DNA from: Hominisplanchenecus murintestinalis
Lineage (GTDB): Bacteria; Bacillota; Clostridia; Lachnospirales; Lachnospiraceae
Assembly: GCA_004793585.1 (NCBI GenBank)
Contig: SRZB01000028.1
Location: forward strand, 1 to 43,270
Direction of reading: 5' to 3'
Length of the DNA: 43,270 nucleotides
Shown: positions 7,900-16,971 of the stretch, in pieces
Position numbering within the stretch: the first letter of the stretch is position 1
Layout of the letters: every line of letters starts with the position of its first letter
Program-made: the position numbers and the translations under genes
Notes under the pieces: model-generated
The model's database searches: none
What the model was told of the DNA's origin: nothing
The model's input: the letters and a program-made list of their open reading frames with translations, nothing else

Positions 7900-8118
7900 T
7901 TATTCCTCCGGCGGCTGTATCTTGTTTCGGTTTAAAACCCGGTACATCAACACATAGCCATAGAGGAACACAGGAACGATAATGGTACATGCAATGGAGG
8001 CCATTAGCATGTCAGAAGCATTTTCGTGTTTCATCAGGGCGAACACGAGGGTAGACAGGTACATTCCGGCCAGGATAATAATTCCGATTATCGCAAGGAT
8101 ACGTTTTGTTTTTTTCAT
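7900..8118 (-). CDS. Small two-helix membrane protein, unknown function
   Basis: A 72-residue protein with two clear membrane helices (residues about 7-28 and 38-60), a basic N-terminus (MKKTKR) and a charged tail. AGGAGGT lies upstream of the ATG on the minus strand at ideal spacing, which supports it as a real gene. I do not recognise the family. It stands alone between the VTC-like gene (convergent) and citrate synthase (divergent). Confidence 0.65.
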   Translation of the reverse strand: MKKTKRILAIIGIIILAGMYLSTLVFALMKHENASDMLMASIACTIIVPVFLYGYVLMYRVLNRNKIQPPEE

Positions 8119-8213
8119 GAAATACCTCCTGGTTTTCTTTTGGATTTTAGTATAATCTCTTCTGCGGGAAAAAGCAATATAACTTTTTTCCTAAAAAGTT
8201 CATAATTTGTTTA

Positions 8214-8242
8214 TTGTTTCTGGAAAGTGATTCATGTATAAT
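8214..8242 (+). promoter_or_regulatory. Sigma-A promoter of citrate synthase
   Basis: TTGTTT (8214-8219), 17 nt, and TATAAT (8237-8242) preceded by TG (extended -10). Predicted start is near 8249, giving a leader of about 90 nt before ATG 8341. Confidence 0.6.
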
Positions 8243-8340
8243 TTACAGACATATGGTTAAAAAATAGACAATCGGAATGATTGGAATGTGAAATGGTTAC
8301 TGTAGTCCGGCCAATCAAAGAAAGGTATGGTAGATGTATT

Positions 8341-9696
8341 ATGAGACATAAAGAATATTTAGAGCACATAGGGGAAATGGCCCGCACCTGCGTAGATAAC
8401 GGAAAGATTGACCTGGAGTTGTATGGAAAATATGACGTCCAGCGGGGGCTTCGTGATAAGAACGGAAACGGCGTGCTGGCCGGTCTTACAAAGGTATCGA
8501 AAATTGAAGCATTTGAAGTGGTGGATGGGCAGAAGAAGCCATGTGACGGACGTCTCTACTACCGGGGATACAGCATTCAGGATTTAATCCGGGGAGAAGT
8601 CGAGGGACACAGGTATGGATTTGAAGAAGTGGCATATCTTTTGCTTTTCAGTAAGCTTCCCAGTGAGGAAGAGTTAAAAGAATTCCGAAAGGCTCTCGCT
8701 TACTGCAGGAAACTGCCTACGAATTTTACCAGGGACGTAATCATGAAAGCGCCAAGCCGCGATATCATGAATTCCCTGTCAAAATGTATCCTGACGCTGG
8801 CGTCCTATGACACGCAGGCGGCGGATATTTCAATTGAAAATGTACTTCGCCAGTGTATGATGCTGATTAGCACCATGCCGATGCTGGCGGTTTACAGCTA
8901 CCATGCGTACAATCACTATGAGCGTGATGAAAGCATGTATATTCATCGTCCGGATCCAAAGCTGTCTACAGCAGAGAATTTCCTGCGTATGCTCAGGCCG
9001 GATATGAAATATACAGAGGTGGAGGCGCATGTACTGGATATGGCTCTGATTCTCCATATGGAACATGGCGGCGGTAATAACTCTACATTTACTACCCATG
9101 TGGTAACCTCCTCCGGAACGGATACTTATGCGGCTATCGCATCTGCGCTTTCTTCATTGAAAGGACCGAAGCATGGCGGCGCGAATATCAAGGTCGTGGA
9201 GATGATTCAGGATTTGAAGAAAAATGTCAAAGATACCACAGATGAAGCTCAGGTGGAGGAATACTTAAAGAAATTGCTTCATAAAGAAGCTTTTGATAAA
9301 AAAGGCCTGATTTACGGTATGGGACATGCAATCTATTCTGCGTCCGACCCAAGGGCGGAGGTATTTAAGACATTTGTCAAAGAGCTTTCAGAAGAAAAGC
9401 ACAGGGAAAAAGACTTTGCACTTTATTCTATGATTGAGCGCTTAGGGCCGAAGGTCATCATGGAGGAGAGGAAAATCTATAAAGGAGTCAGCGCGAATGT
9501 GGATTTCTACAGTGGATTTGTTTACAGTATGCTGGATATACCGGAAGAACTGTTTACGCCGATGTTTGCAATTGCCAGAATTGTAGGATGGAGCGCGCAC
9601 CGCATTGAGGAGTTGATAAATGTGGACAAAATCATTCGTCCTGCCTATAAGAGCGTGATGGATGAGGCAGAGTATGTACCGATGGAAGAGCGTTAG
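8341..9696 (+). CDS. gltA: Citrate (or 2-methylcitrate) synthase
   Basis: This enzyme condenses acetyl-CoA and oxaloacetate to citrate, in Clostridia mainly to supply glutamate. The 451-residue protein shows the citrate synthase landmarks: KYDVQRGLRDKNG near the start, DGRLYYRGYSIQDL, the catalytic-His region LILHMEHGGGNNSTFT, GPKHGGAN, and MGHAIYSASDPRA near residue 325. I chose ATG 8341, which gives the usual length, though its ribosome binding site (AAAGG at 8321) is far away. In-frame starts at 8281 (TTG) and 8293 (ATG) would add 20 or 16 residues. No aconitase or isocitrate dehydrogenase gene is adjacent, so it is a single-gene unit. Confidence 0.93.
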   Translation: MRHKEYLEHIGEMARTCVDNGKIDLELYGKYDVQRGLRDKNGNGVLAGLTKVSKIEAFEVVDGQKKPCDGRLYYRGYSIQDLIRGEVEGHRYGFEEVAYLLLFSKLPSEEELKEFRKALAYCRKLPTNFTRDVIMKAPSRDIMNSLSKCILTLASYDTQAADISIENVLRQCMMLISTMPMLAVYSYHAYNHYERDESMYIHRPDPKLSTAENFLRMLRPDMKYTEVEAHVLDMALILHMEHGGGNNSTFTTHVVTSSGTDTYAAIASALSSLKGPKHGGANIKVVEMIQDLKKNVKDTTDEAQVEEYLKKLLHKEAFDKKGLIYGMGHAIYSASDPRAEVFKTFVKELSEEKHREKDFALYSMIERLGPKVIMEERKIYKGVSANVDFYSGFVYSMLDIPEELFTPMFAIARIVGWSAHRIEELINVDKIIRPAYKSVMDEAEYVPMEER

Positions 9697-9706
9697 AGAG
9701 ATATAG

Positions 9707-9739
9707 ATAAGAGAGCTGCTGAGCCGGCTCTCTTATTTT
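9707..9739 (+). terminator. Intrinsic terminator of citrate synthase
   Basis: ATAAGAGAGC (9707-9716) pairs with GCTCTCTTAT (9727-9736), a perfect 10-bp stem with a 10-nt loop, followed by TTT. Confidence 0.8.
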
Positions 9740-9834
9740 GCCGAAATATATAATTGTTACACACATTTCCCTCACACTACAATGATATGATACAATTAAT
9801 TAACAAATATGTAACAAAACGTAAGGAGGTATTT

Positions 9835-12204
9835 ATGACTGGACAAAAGAGACATGTAACTCGTATAGTGTTTACGTTTTTGATGATGTTCGCAGTCGCA
9901 TCTCATTCAGCGTACAAGGCGGAGGCGCAAGCGGCATTTCCGGAGGCGGTGCAGCATCAGACGCAGGTGCCGGAGGGATATACGGCAATCACTACGGCAG
10001 CGGAACTGAAAAAGCTGGTAACAGGAGAAACTGTGAAGCCGGAAACACCGGATACGGATGAAAAAGAAACGGAGAGCGAGACAGAGTCCGGGAGCGAGTC
10101 GACTACGGAAAGCGAGTCAGAGTCCGAAAGTGAGCTGGAGACTGAGGAGCAGACAGAACCGGAAGTAGAGGGCGGAGCAGTGAGCAGGACAGCGGCGCTG
10201 CCGGCACCGGATGGCACAGGGAAATATATTTTAATGAATGATATTGATTTATCAGGAGAGGCTTCCTGGAGCAGTATCGCAGAATTTTCCGGTATCCTGG
10301 ATGGGAACGGATATGCGATAAAAGGACTTAAGGTTCCGCTCATCGAACGTATGGCAGGAGGAACTATACGGAATCTGGCGCTGGTAGATGTGAATATCCG
10401 GGCAGCAGGAAATGGAGGAGCGCTTGCAGTTACTTTGGATGCCCAGGGAACGGCAGCGTGCGAGATTCATAATGTATATGTGACAGGTACTGTGGCGGGC
10501 GCAGGTGTAGTTGGGGGCATTGCCGGAAGGGATATATCCGGCAAAAATATGGTAAGCAGTGCAGTGAACTATGCAGCAGTAAGCTCAAGTGCAGGAACTG
10601 CCGGAGGGGTTATTGGTGAAAATGGAGCAGGAGCTGCTTCTTCTTATACAAAATGTGCAAATTATGGCACAGTCAGCAGCAATAGCGTCGCCGGGGGAAT
10701 TGTCGGAAGCGCATACAGCCTGAATGGGCAGATGGGAATGAGTACCTGCACGAATACAGGAAATATCACAGGAGTGAATGGTGTCGGCGGTATTATTGGA
10801 TATCTGCGGTGTGACAGTACCACAGCAGGCGCGGGGGTTGATATTGCAGGCATGGCGAATTCCGGTACGGTGAAGGGAACAAGCCGGATAGGCGGTGTAG
10901 CCGGTTATATATATCTGCAGGATTCTGTAAGCGCATATGATGCCAAAATAACACTGACACAGAGCTATAATGCAGGATTGATTGATTCTATCAGCAGTTA
11001 TTCAGGAGGACTGGCGGGACATATTCAAGTTCCGGGGACGGCCAGTGCATCCCAGGCAGTGAAGGTTGAAAATTGCTATAATCTTGGGCGCATGAAGGAC
11101 GGCGGAAATATCGCAGGAGAAATAACAAGTGTGTCTGGAAATGTCCTCATTAGTAAATGCTTTGGCGCCCAGATATATGGAAGCGCTACAAAAGGAATCA
11201 TTGACAAAGCGTCCAACGGGGAAGGAACAGGCTACTGCACGCTTTCAGACTGTTATTATTTCAGCGCGACAGGGGAGTATGCGTTTGTATCAGACAGTCG
11301 TGTTTCAGGGACGGCGACAGCTTTAAGTGCAGCACAGGCAAAGACGGCAGCCAGCTTTAAAAACTTTGATTTTACCGGAGTGTGGGCAATCAATGCGGCA
11401 CAGAATGACGGGTATCCGTATCTGAAAGGGCTTTCTTTGATGAAAGCGAGCTTTACCGCCCCGGCAAAAGGAACTGTGCTGACAGACAGCAAGACAGAGG
11501 GGATTTATAAGGTAACGGCGGCAGGGCTGAAGGTTTCTTATCAGGGGACGGTAAACACGTCTGCCGCGACAGTTACGATACCTTCCGAGGTAGAGATAGA
11601 TGGCTATAGATACGAAGTAACGGCTATTGCAGTTAAGGCGTTTTATAAAAACAGCAACTTGACGAAAGTTACACTACCGCAGACAGTGACGGTGATTAAC
11701 AGAGCAGCATTTTATGGGTGTTCAAAGCTGAAAAAAGTCAGCGGGTGCAAAGGTGTGGTGAAAATCTATAAGAATGCCTTCCGCGACTGTACGAAGCTTG
11801 TGACTCTTGGGGGTACGACGAACAGGATTACGCTTCCATCGGCAGAGTTTGTCGGACAGGGGGTATTCATGAAATGCCGGGCAATTAAGAGCGTACTGCT
11901 TTCGTCGGCAGAGCTGACAACGATTGGTACAGGGGCGTTCCGTTACTGTTCAAATTTGACGAAAATGAGTATTTCCTCACCGGACTTATCGCATATCGGA
12001 AAGCTGGCGTTTTATAAAACGCCGAAGCTGAAAACATTTATCGTGAAATCCAGCAAGCTGACGACAGGGAATGTAGGAAGGAAAGTATTTTCAGGTATAA
12101 AAGCAACGGTGACGTTCAGCGTACCGTCCTCAAAAGTATCTTCTTATAAGAGTTTGTTCCAGAGTAAGGGAGCGGGCAGCAAGATTACTGTAAAGGCAGT
12201 GTAA
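9835..12204 (+). CDS. Secreted surface protein with GLUG-like repeats and a BspA-type leucine-rich repeat domain
   Basis: The 789-residue protein starts at ATG 9835 behind AAGGAGGT. Order: signal peptide (about 1-28); a Glu/Ser/Thr-rich low-complexity linker (about 80-115); a 'DIDLSGEASWSSI...GILDGNGYAIKGL' region followed by GLUG-like Gly-rich repeats such as GGIAG, GGVIGENG, GGIVGSAY, GGIIGYL, GGVAGYI (about 125-420); then an LRR_5/BspA-type domain (about 590-760) with repeats like VTAIAVKAFYKNSNLTKVTLP. Such proteins are usually adhesins. No LPXTG motif, SLH or choline-binding repeats are visible at the C-terminus, so how it stays on the cell is unclear. Confidence 0.8.
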   Translation: MTGQKRHVTRIVFTFLMMFAVASHSAYKAEAQAAFPEAVQHQTQVPEGYTAITTAAELKKLVTGETVKPETPDTDEKETESETESGSESTTESESESESELETEEQTEPEVEGGAVSRTAALPAPDGTGKYILMNDIDLSGEASWSSIAEFSGILDGNGYAIKGLKVPLIERMAGGTIRNLALVDVNIRAAGNGGALAVTLDAQGTAACEIHNVYVTGTVAGAGVVGGIAGRDISGKNMVSSAVNYAAVSSSAGTAGGVIGENGAGAASSYTKCANYGTVSSNSVAGGIVGSAYSLNGQMGMSTCTNTGNITGVNGVGGIIGYLRCDSTTAGAGVDIAGMANSGTVKGTSRIGGVAGYIYLQDSVSAYDAKITLTQSYNAGLIDSISSYSGGLAGHIQVPGTASASQAVKVENCYNLGRMKDGGNIAGEITSVSGNVLISKCFGAQIYGSATKGIIDKASNGEGTGYCTLSDCYYFSATGEYAFVSDSRVSGTATALSAAQAKTAASFKNFDFTGVWAINAAQNDGYPYLKGLSLMKASFTAPAKGTVLTDSKTEGIYKVTAAGLKVSYQGTVNTSAATVTIPSEVEIDGYRYEVTAIAVKAFYKNSNLTKVTLPQTVTVINRAAFYGCSKLKKVSGCKGVVKIYKNAFRDCTKLVTLGGTTNRITLPSAEFVGQGVFMKCRAIKSVLLSSAELTTIGTGAFRYCSNLTKMSISSPDLSHIGKLAFYKTPKLKTFIVKSSKLTTGNVGRKVFSGIKATVTFSVPSSKVSSYKSLFQSKGAGSKITVKAV

Positions 12205-12221
12205 TATCATTAGATATCTAT

Positions 12222-12270
12222 AAAGACAGGACCGGAAATGGTGCAGGCCATTTCCGGTTCTGTCTTTATA
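12222..12270 (+). terminator. Long intrinsic terminator
   Basis: A 20-bp stem, AAAGACAGGACCGGAAATGG (12222-12241) with 12248-12267 (one wobble), around loop TGCAGG. The 3' arm ends in TTT. It closes the surface-protein gene. Confidence 0.85.
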
Positions 12271-12421
12271 AGGAATTGTTATAGAAATCATTTGTGAGGT
12301 CAAAGTTATTCGGATAGTTTTTTATACCAGGATGGGCCTATGGGAGAATATAAAAATTAGATATTTAACGAATATTTTGGTAAAAACTTTATAAAATAAG
12401 TATTAAAAAGGAAAAATAAGG

Positions 12422-12450
12422 TTGAAATCTTGTGGAAATGGACGTAATAT
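12422..12450 (+). promoter_or_regulatory. Sigma-A promoter of the marR-ABC operon
   Basis: TTGAAA (12422-12427), 17 nt, TAATAT (12445-12450). The short palindrome TTAATTAA just downstream, between the start site and the gene, is a reasonable place for MarR autorepression (inference). Confidence 0.5.
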
Positions 12451-12483
12451 AAGTTAGCCGATTAATTAAAGTGAGGTGATGTT

Positions 12484-12978
12484 ATGAAGGATGGCAGGTT
12501 TTGCGGAATATGCGGCGACAATCTCCAGGCTCTGCTTTTAAAGGCTTCTCATATGTATTTTGCAATGAATTATGAGCAGCTTACGGCAAAAGGGATGCAT
12601 CCGGGGCAGATGCCGATGCTGAATCTTCTTGCAAGACGGGGAGGAATGAGCCAGAGGGAAATCGCCAGAGAACTTCATGTAAAGCCGCCCAGTGTGGCGG
12701 TATCTATCCGGCGTCTGGAGAATGCGGGCCTGGTGGTACGCGCCGCGGACGGAAAGGATCAGCGTATAAGCAGGATTTCGCTGAGCCCGAAAGGGGAAAA
12801 GATGCTGGAAGACATACAGGGAATCTTTGAGCAGAATGACAAACTTTTGTTTCGCGGATTTAATGAGACAGAAGAATGCCTGCTAAGGCGTTTCCTGATA
12901 CAGATTATAGAAAATATGGCAGATGTCCAGAGCGGACAGATTGGCATGGAAATGGAGGGAATAAAGGATAAATGCTGA
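12484..12978 (+). CDS. MarR-family transcriptional regulator
   Basis: A 164-residue winged-helix regulator. The MarR core is plain: MPMLNLLARRGGMSQREIARELHVKPPSVAVSIRRLENAGLVVR is the helix-turn-helix (about residues 40-85), followed by the wing ADGKDQRISRISLSPKGEKML. MarR proteins bind small ligands and repress neighbouring efflux genes. It overlaps the following exporter gene by 7 bp and sits behind its own promoter, so it probably controls the transporter it is co-transcribed with. Cys at residues 8, 11 and 163 could respond to thiol stress, but this is a guess. Confidence 0.9.
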   Translation: MKDGRFCGICGDNLQALLLKASHMYFAMNYEQLTAKGMHPGQMPMLNLLARRGGMSQREIARELHVKPPSVAVSIRRLENAGLVVRAADGKDQRISRISLSPKGEKMLEDIQGIFEQNDKLLFRGFNETEECLLRRFLIQIIENMADVQSGQIGMEMEGIKDKC

Positions 12979-15137
12979 AAATGTTTCGATATGTGAAGGA
13001 TAAATGGTACTATATTGTGCTGATTATCGCTTTGCTGTTCCTACAGGCAAGCTGTGATTTGGCGCTGCCCGATTACACATCAAAAATCGTTAATGTAGGA
13101 ATCCAGCAGAAAGGGATAGAGGACGGAGTGCCGGATGAAATCCGGGAAAGTTCTATGGAGAGGCTGTTTCTTTTTATGGACAGCGAAGAGCGGGCGTATG
13201 TGGAGGAAAGCTACACGTTGGAATCCGGAATTTATGTGCGGAATAAGACGGATGCAGAACGCAGGGAGAGGTTAAATCAGATATTCGGTGTCCCGATGCT
13301 GGCTGTTTCCGGCTTGTCCGGGGAGAGCGAAGAGGCGGCAGATGCCAGGACGCAGATGGGGCTTCCAGAAGATGCAGATATGTTTGAAGCTCTGGGAAAG
13401 ATGCCGGAGGAGCAGCGGCAGCAGATGCTTGCCGAGCAGGCAGATAAGTTTGAAGAAATGCCGGAATCCATTGTTACGCAATCGGCAGTGGGCTATCTGC
13501 AGAATGAGTATGCACAGATGGGCAGGGATTTGGATAAAATGCAGACGGATTATCTGGTGATGTCAGGGTTGAAGATGCTTGGAATGGCACTTCTCATCAT
13601 GCTTGCAGCAGTTACGGTCACATTTCTATCCAGCCGTGTGGCATCTTATATGGGAAGGAACCTGAGAAATCAGGTATACCGGAAAGTGATTTCTTTCTCA
13701 GGGGCGGAGCTGAACAAATTTTCCACGGCATCTTTGATTACCCGGAGCACGAATGATATCCAGCAGATTCAGATGCTGGCGACTATGATTTTCCGAATCG
13801 TGCTCTATGCGCCGATCCTTGGCGTGGGCGGCGTGATAAAGGTATTTCAGACAGATATGTCGATGACCTGGATATTGGCCCTGGCGGTGGGACTGATTCT
13901 GTTGGTGGTAGCGGTGCTCTTTGGCGTGGCGATGCCGAAATTTACCCTTCTGCAGAACCTGATTGATAAGCTGAATCTGGTGACAAGGGAGACGCTGACC
14001 GGAATCATGGTAATCCGGGCTTTCAGTACGGAAAAGCATGAAGAGGAGCGTTTTGAGGAGGCGAACCGGAGACTTACAAAGACAAACCTGTTTGTAAACC
14101 GTGTCATGACATTTATGATGCCGTTGATGATGTTAATTATGAATGGAATCAGTGTGCTGATTGTATACAATGGTGCGTATGCGGTTGACAGCGGGACGAT
14201 GCAGGTAGGAAATATGATGGCGTTCATTCAGTATGCGATGCAGATTATTATGTCGTTCTTGATGATAACGATGATGTCTATTATGATTCCAAGGGCAAAT
14301 GTGTCTGCGAAGCGTATTGATGAAATACTGCGTACAGAGGTATCTATCCATGACCCGGAGACCGCGAAGCACGGAGATGCAGATGTGAAAGGGCTGGTAG
14401 AGTTTGAACACGTAAGCTTTGCGTACCCTGGAGCAGAAGAGAACGTTTTAAACGACATATCTTTTACGGCTGGGAAAGGGCAGACTGTGGCGTTTATCGG
14501 CAGTACAGGAAGTGGAAAGAGCACACTGGTGAATTTGATTCCGCGGCTTTTTGACGTGACAGAAGGTTCCATCCGGGTAGATGGAGTGGATGTGCGGGAA
14601 ATGGAATTGAAGGATTTGCGCGGGAAGCTGGGATATGTACCGCAGAAGGGGGTTCTCTTTTCGGGAACGATTGACTCAAATCTGCGTTACGGGCGTACAG
14701 ATGCGACAGAAGAACAGATAAAGCGTGCGGCAGAGATTGCACAGGCATGGGAGTTTATCAGTGAAAAGCCGGAAGGCGTGGATTCTCCGATTGCCCAGGG
14801 CGGCACAAATGTGTCGGGCGGGCAGAAGCAGAGGCTTTCTATCGCCAGAGCGGTTGCGAAAGAACCGGAGATTTATATTTTTGACGACAGTTTTTCCGCG
14901 CTGGATTACAAAACGGACGTAGTGCTGCGGCGGGCTTTGAAGCAGGAGACGCAGGATGCAACGACCCTGATTGTAGCGCAGCGTATCAGCACCATCCTCC
15001 ATGCGGACAATATCATCGTGCTCGATAACGGATGTGTGGCGGGACAGGGAACTCACAAAGAATTGATGCAGACATGCGATGTATATAGGCAGATTGCCAT
15101 GTCTCAGCTGTCAGAGGAGGAATTGGCCAATGAGTGA
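12972..15137 (+). CDS. ABC exporter subunit 1 (fused TMD-NBD, degenerate catalytic site)
   Basis: A 721-residue half-transporter of the multidrug/lipid exporter class. TM1 (about residues 13-35) is followed by an unusually large extracytoplasmic insertion (about 40-190), then the remaining membrane helices to about residue 430. The nucleotide-binding domain carries Walker A GSTGSGKST (about 509-517), signature VSGGQKQR (about 614) and Walker B IYIFDDSFSALD (about 634). The position after the Walker B Asp is Asp, not Glu, so this subunit's own ATP site should be hydrolysis-poor. It overlaps both neighbours by 7-8 bp and pairs with the next gene. The substrate is unknown. Confidence 0.92.
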   Translation: MLKMFRYVKDKWYYIVLIIALLFLQASCDLALPDYTSKIVNVGIQQKGIEDGVPDEIRESSMERLFLFMDSEERAYVEESYTLESGIYVRNKTDAERRERLNQIFGVPMLAVSGLSGESEEAADARTQMGLPEDADMFEALGKMPEEQRQQMLAEQADKFEEMPESIVTQSAVGYLQNEYAQMGRDLDKMQTDYLVMSGLKMLGMALLIMLAAVTVTFLSSRVASYMGRNLRNQVYRKVISFSGAELNKFSTASLITRSTNDIQQIQMLATMIFRIVLYAPILGVGGVIKVFQTDMSMTWILALAVGLILLVVAVLFGVAMPKFTLLQNLIDKLNLVTRETLTGIMVIRAFSTEKHEEERFEEANRRLTKTNLFVNRVMTFMMPLMMLIMNGISVLIVYNGAYAVDSGTMQVGNMMAFIQYAMQIIMSFLMITMMSIMIPRANVSAKRIDEILRTEVSIHDPETAKHGDADVKGLVEFEHVSFAYPGAEENVLNDISFTAGKGQTVAFIGSTGSGKSTLVNLIPRLFDVTEGSIRVDGVDVREMELKDLRGKLGYVPQKGVLFSGTIDSNLRYGRTDATEEQIKRAAEIAQAWEFISEKPEGVDSPIAQGGTNVSGGQKQRLSIARAVAKEPEIYIFDDSFSALDYKTDVVLRRALKQETQDATTLIVAQRISTILHADNIIVLDNGCVAGQGTHKELMQTCDVYRQIAMSQLSEEELANE

Positions 15138-16971
15138 TAGTGGAAGAAGGGTAAGAGGCCCTATGGGGCATGGCGGCCGGATGGCCGGAGAAAAGGCGAA
15201 AGACTTTAAAGGCTCGATGGGAAAGCTGCTGCGCTATATGAGCCGGTATAAAATCAGGTTGTTTGGGGTTATCCTTTTTGCCGTGGGCGGGACGGTCTTT
15301 AATATTGTAGGGCCGAAAATCCTGGGAAGGGCGACGACGGAGCTGTTTAACGGGCTGGTGGCAAAGATTCAGGGGGCTGGCGGGATTGATTTCGGAAAGA
15401 TTGGGGAAATCCTGCTGATGGCTATGGGGTTGTATGCAGTGAGCGCGCTGTTCAGTTTTATCCAGGGAATTATCATGACAGGAGTTTCCAATGATATGAC
15501 CTATAGCCTGCGGCGGGACATCTCCAGGAAAATCAACAGGATTCCGCTGGATTATTATGAAAGCCGGACGCATGGAGAAGTGCTTTCGCGGGTGACGAAT
15601 GATGTGGATACGCTGCAGCAGAGCCTGAACCAGAGTTTGACACAGCTGGTTACTTCTGTAACGACGCTGATCGGCGTGCTGGTGATGATGCTTTCTATTA
15701 ATGTATGGATGACGCTGGCGGCGCTGTTAATCCTCCCTATTTCTATGGGAATTATCGGGACAGTGATGAAACATTCCCAGAAATATTTCAAGGATCAGCA
15801 GAGATATCTGGGTGAAGTGAATGGGCAGGTAGAAGAAGTCTACAGCGGCCACAATGTAGTGAAGGTATTTAATAAAGAGGAGGACGTAGTCAGGGTCTTT
15901 GAGGAAACGAACAATCATCTCTACGAATCTGGCTGGAAGTCCCAGTTCTTCTCGGGAATTATGATGCCGGTGATGCAGTTTGTCGGAAACATCGGTTATG
16001 TGATGGTGGCAATTCTGGGCGGTTATATGACGATTCGGGGAGCGATTGAAGTAGGAGATATCCAGTCCTTTTTCCAGTATATCCGAAACTTTACGCAGCC
16101 GATTCAGCAGATTGCCCAGGTGACGAACATGCTCCAGTCCTCCGCGGCAGCTTCTGAGCGTGTGTTTGAGTTCCTGGAGGAAAAGGAAGAGCAGCAGGAG
16201 ACGGTACGTGAAATGGATGTTGAGACATCCCAGGGTGCGGTGAGCTTCGAGCATGTGGCGTTTGGGTATCAGCCGGATAAGATTATCATTCATGATTTTT
16301 CGTCTGAGGTGGGCGCAGGACAGACGGTGGCGATAGTAGGGCCTACCGGTGCAGGAAAAACGACGATGGTGAAGCTGCTGATGCGTTTCTATGATGTAAA
16401 TTCCGGGTGTATCCGGGTGGATGGGCACAACATTAAGGAATACGATAGAAGCGAGCTGCGGAAACTGTTTGGCATGGTGCTCCAGGATACCTGGCTTTTT
16501 CATGGCACGATTATGGAAAATATCCGCTATGGGCGGCTGGACGCTACCGACGAGGAGGTTATCGCAGCGGCGAAAGCGGCGCACGCTCATAGGTTTATCA
16601 TGGCGCAGCCCGGCGGTTACCAGATGGTGCTGAATGAGGAGACGAGCAACATTTCCCAGGGGCAGAAGCAGCTTTTGACTATTGCCCGGGCTATCCTGGC
16701 GGATAATAAGATATTGATTCTTGACGAGGCGACGTCTTCGGTCGATACCAGGACTGAAATACAGATTCAGAAGGCTATGAATAACCTGATGAAAGGCAGA
16801 ACCAGTTTTGTGATTGCCCACAGGCTGTCCACGATTAAAGACTCGGATTTGATTCTGGTTATGAAAGATGGAGATATCATTGAGCAGGGAACCCATGAAG
16901 AGCTGCTGGCTCAGAATGGCTTCTATGAAAACCTGTACAACAGTCAGTTTGAGAAAGCGGAGGCGGTGTGA
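15130..16971 (+). CDS. ABC exporter subunit 2 (fused TMD-NBD)
   Basis: A 613-residue half-transporter that should form a heterodimer with the preceding subunit. It begins with a Gly/Arg-rich cytoplasmic tail and six membrane helices (about residues 40-330). Walker A is GPTGAGKTT (about 404), Walker B ILILDEATSSVD with a true catalytic Glu (about 527), but the signature is NISQGQKQLL with SQGQ in place of SGGQ. Degenerate signature here and degenerate Walker B in subunit 1 lie in the same composite site, as in BmrC/BmrD and TM287/288. The start ATG overlaps the preceding stop region, with AGGAGG 12 nt upstream. Confidence 0.92.
   Translation: MSDSGRRVRGPMGHGGRMAGEKAKDFKGSMGKLLRYMSRYKIRLFGVILFAVGGTVFNIVGPKILGRATTELFNGLVAKIQGAGGIDFGKIGEILLMAMGLYAVSALFSFIQGIIMTGVSNDMTYSLRRDISRKINRIPLDYYESRTHGEVLSRVTNDVDTLQQSLNQSLTQLVTSVTTLIGVLVMMLSINVWMTLAALLILPISMGIIGTVMKHSQKYFKDQQRYLGEVNGQVEEVYSGHNVVKVFNKEEDVVRVFEETNNHLYESGWKSQFFSGIMMPVMQFVGNIGYVMVAILGGYMTIRGAIEVGDIQSFFQYIRNFTQPIQQIAQVTNMLQSSAAASERVFEFLEEKEEQQETVREMDVETSQGAVSFEHVAFGYQPDKIIIHDFSSEVGAGQTVAIVGPTGAGKTTMVKLLMRFYDVNSGCIRVDGHNIKEYDRSELRKLFGMVLQDTWLFHGTIMENIRYGRLDATDEEVIAAAKAAHAHRFIMAQPGGYQMVLNEETSNISQGQKQLLTIARAILADNKILILDEATSSVDTRTEIQIQKAMNNLMKGRTSFVIAHRLSTIKDSDLILVMKDGDIIEQGTHEELLAQNGFYENLYNSQFEKAEAV

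Noticed and set aside
8249-8340. Citrate synthase leader as a riboswitch
   Set aside because: It shows no stable paired elements or terminator/antiterminator and no known aptamer motif.
10050-10180. Repetitive GAG/AGC-rich stretch as a possible microsatellite or CRISPR-like array
   Set aside because: It is the in-frame Glu/Ser-rich linker of the surface protein; there are no regular repeats and spacers. No CRISPR array is visible anywhere in the window.
15727-16896. Long minus-strand frame (389 codons) opposite the second exporter subunit
   Set aside because: It is the shadow of a conserved ABC transporter gene on the plus strand; the His/Arg-rich product has no recognisable domain.
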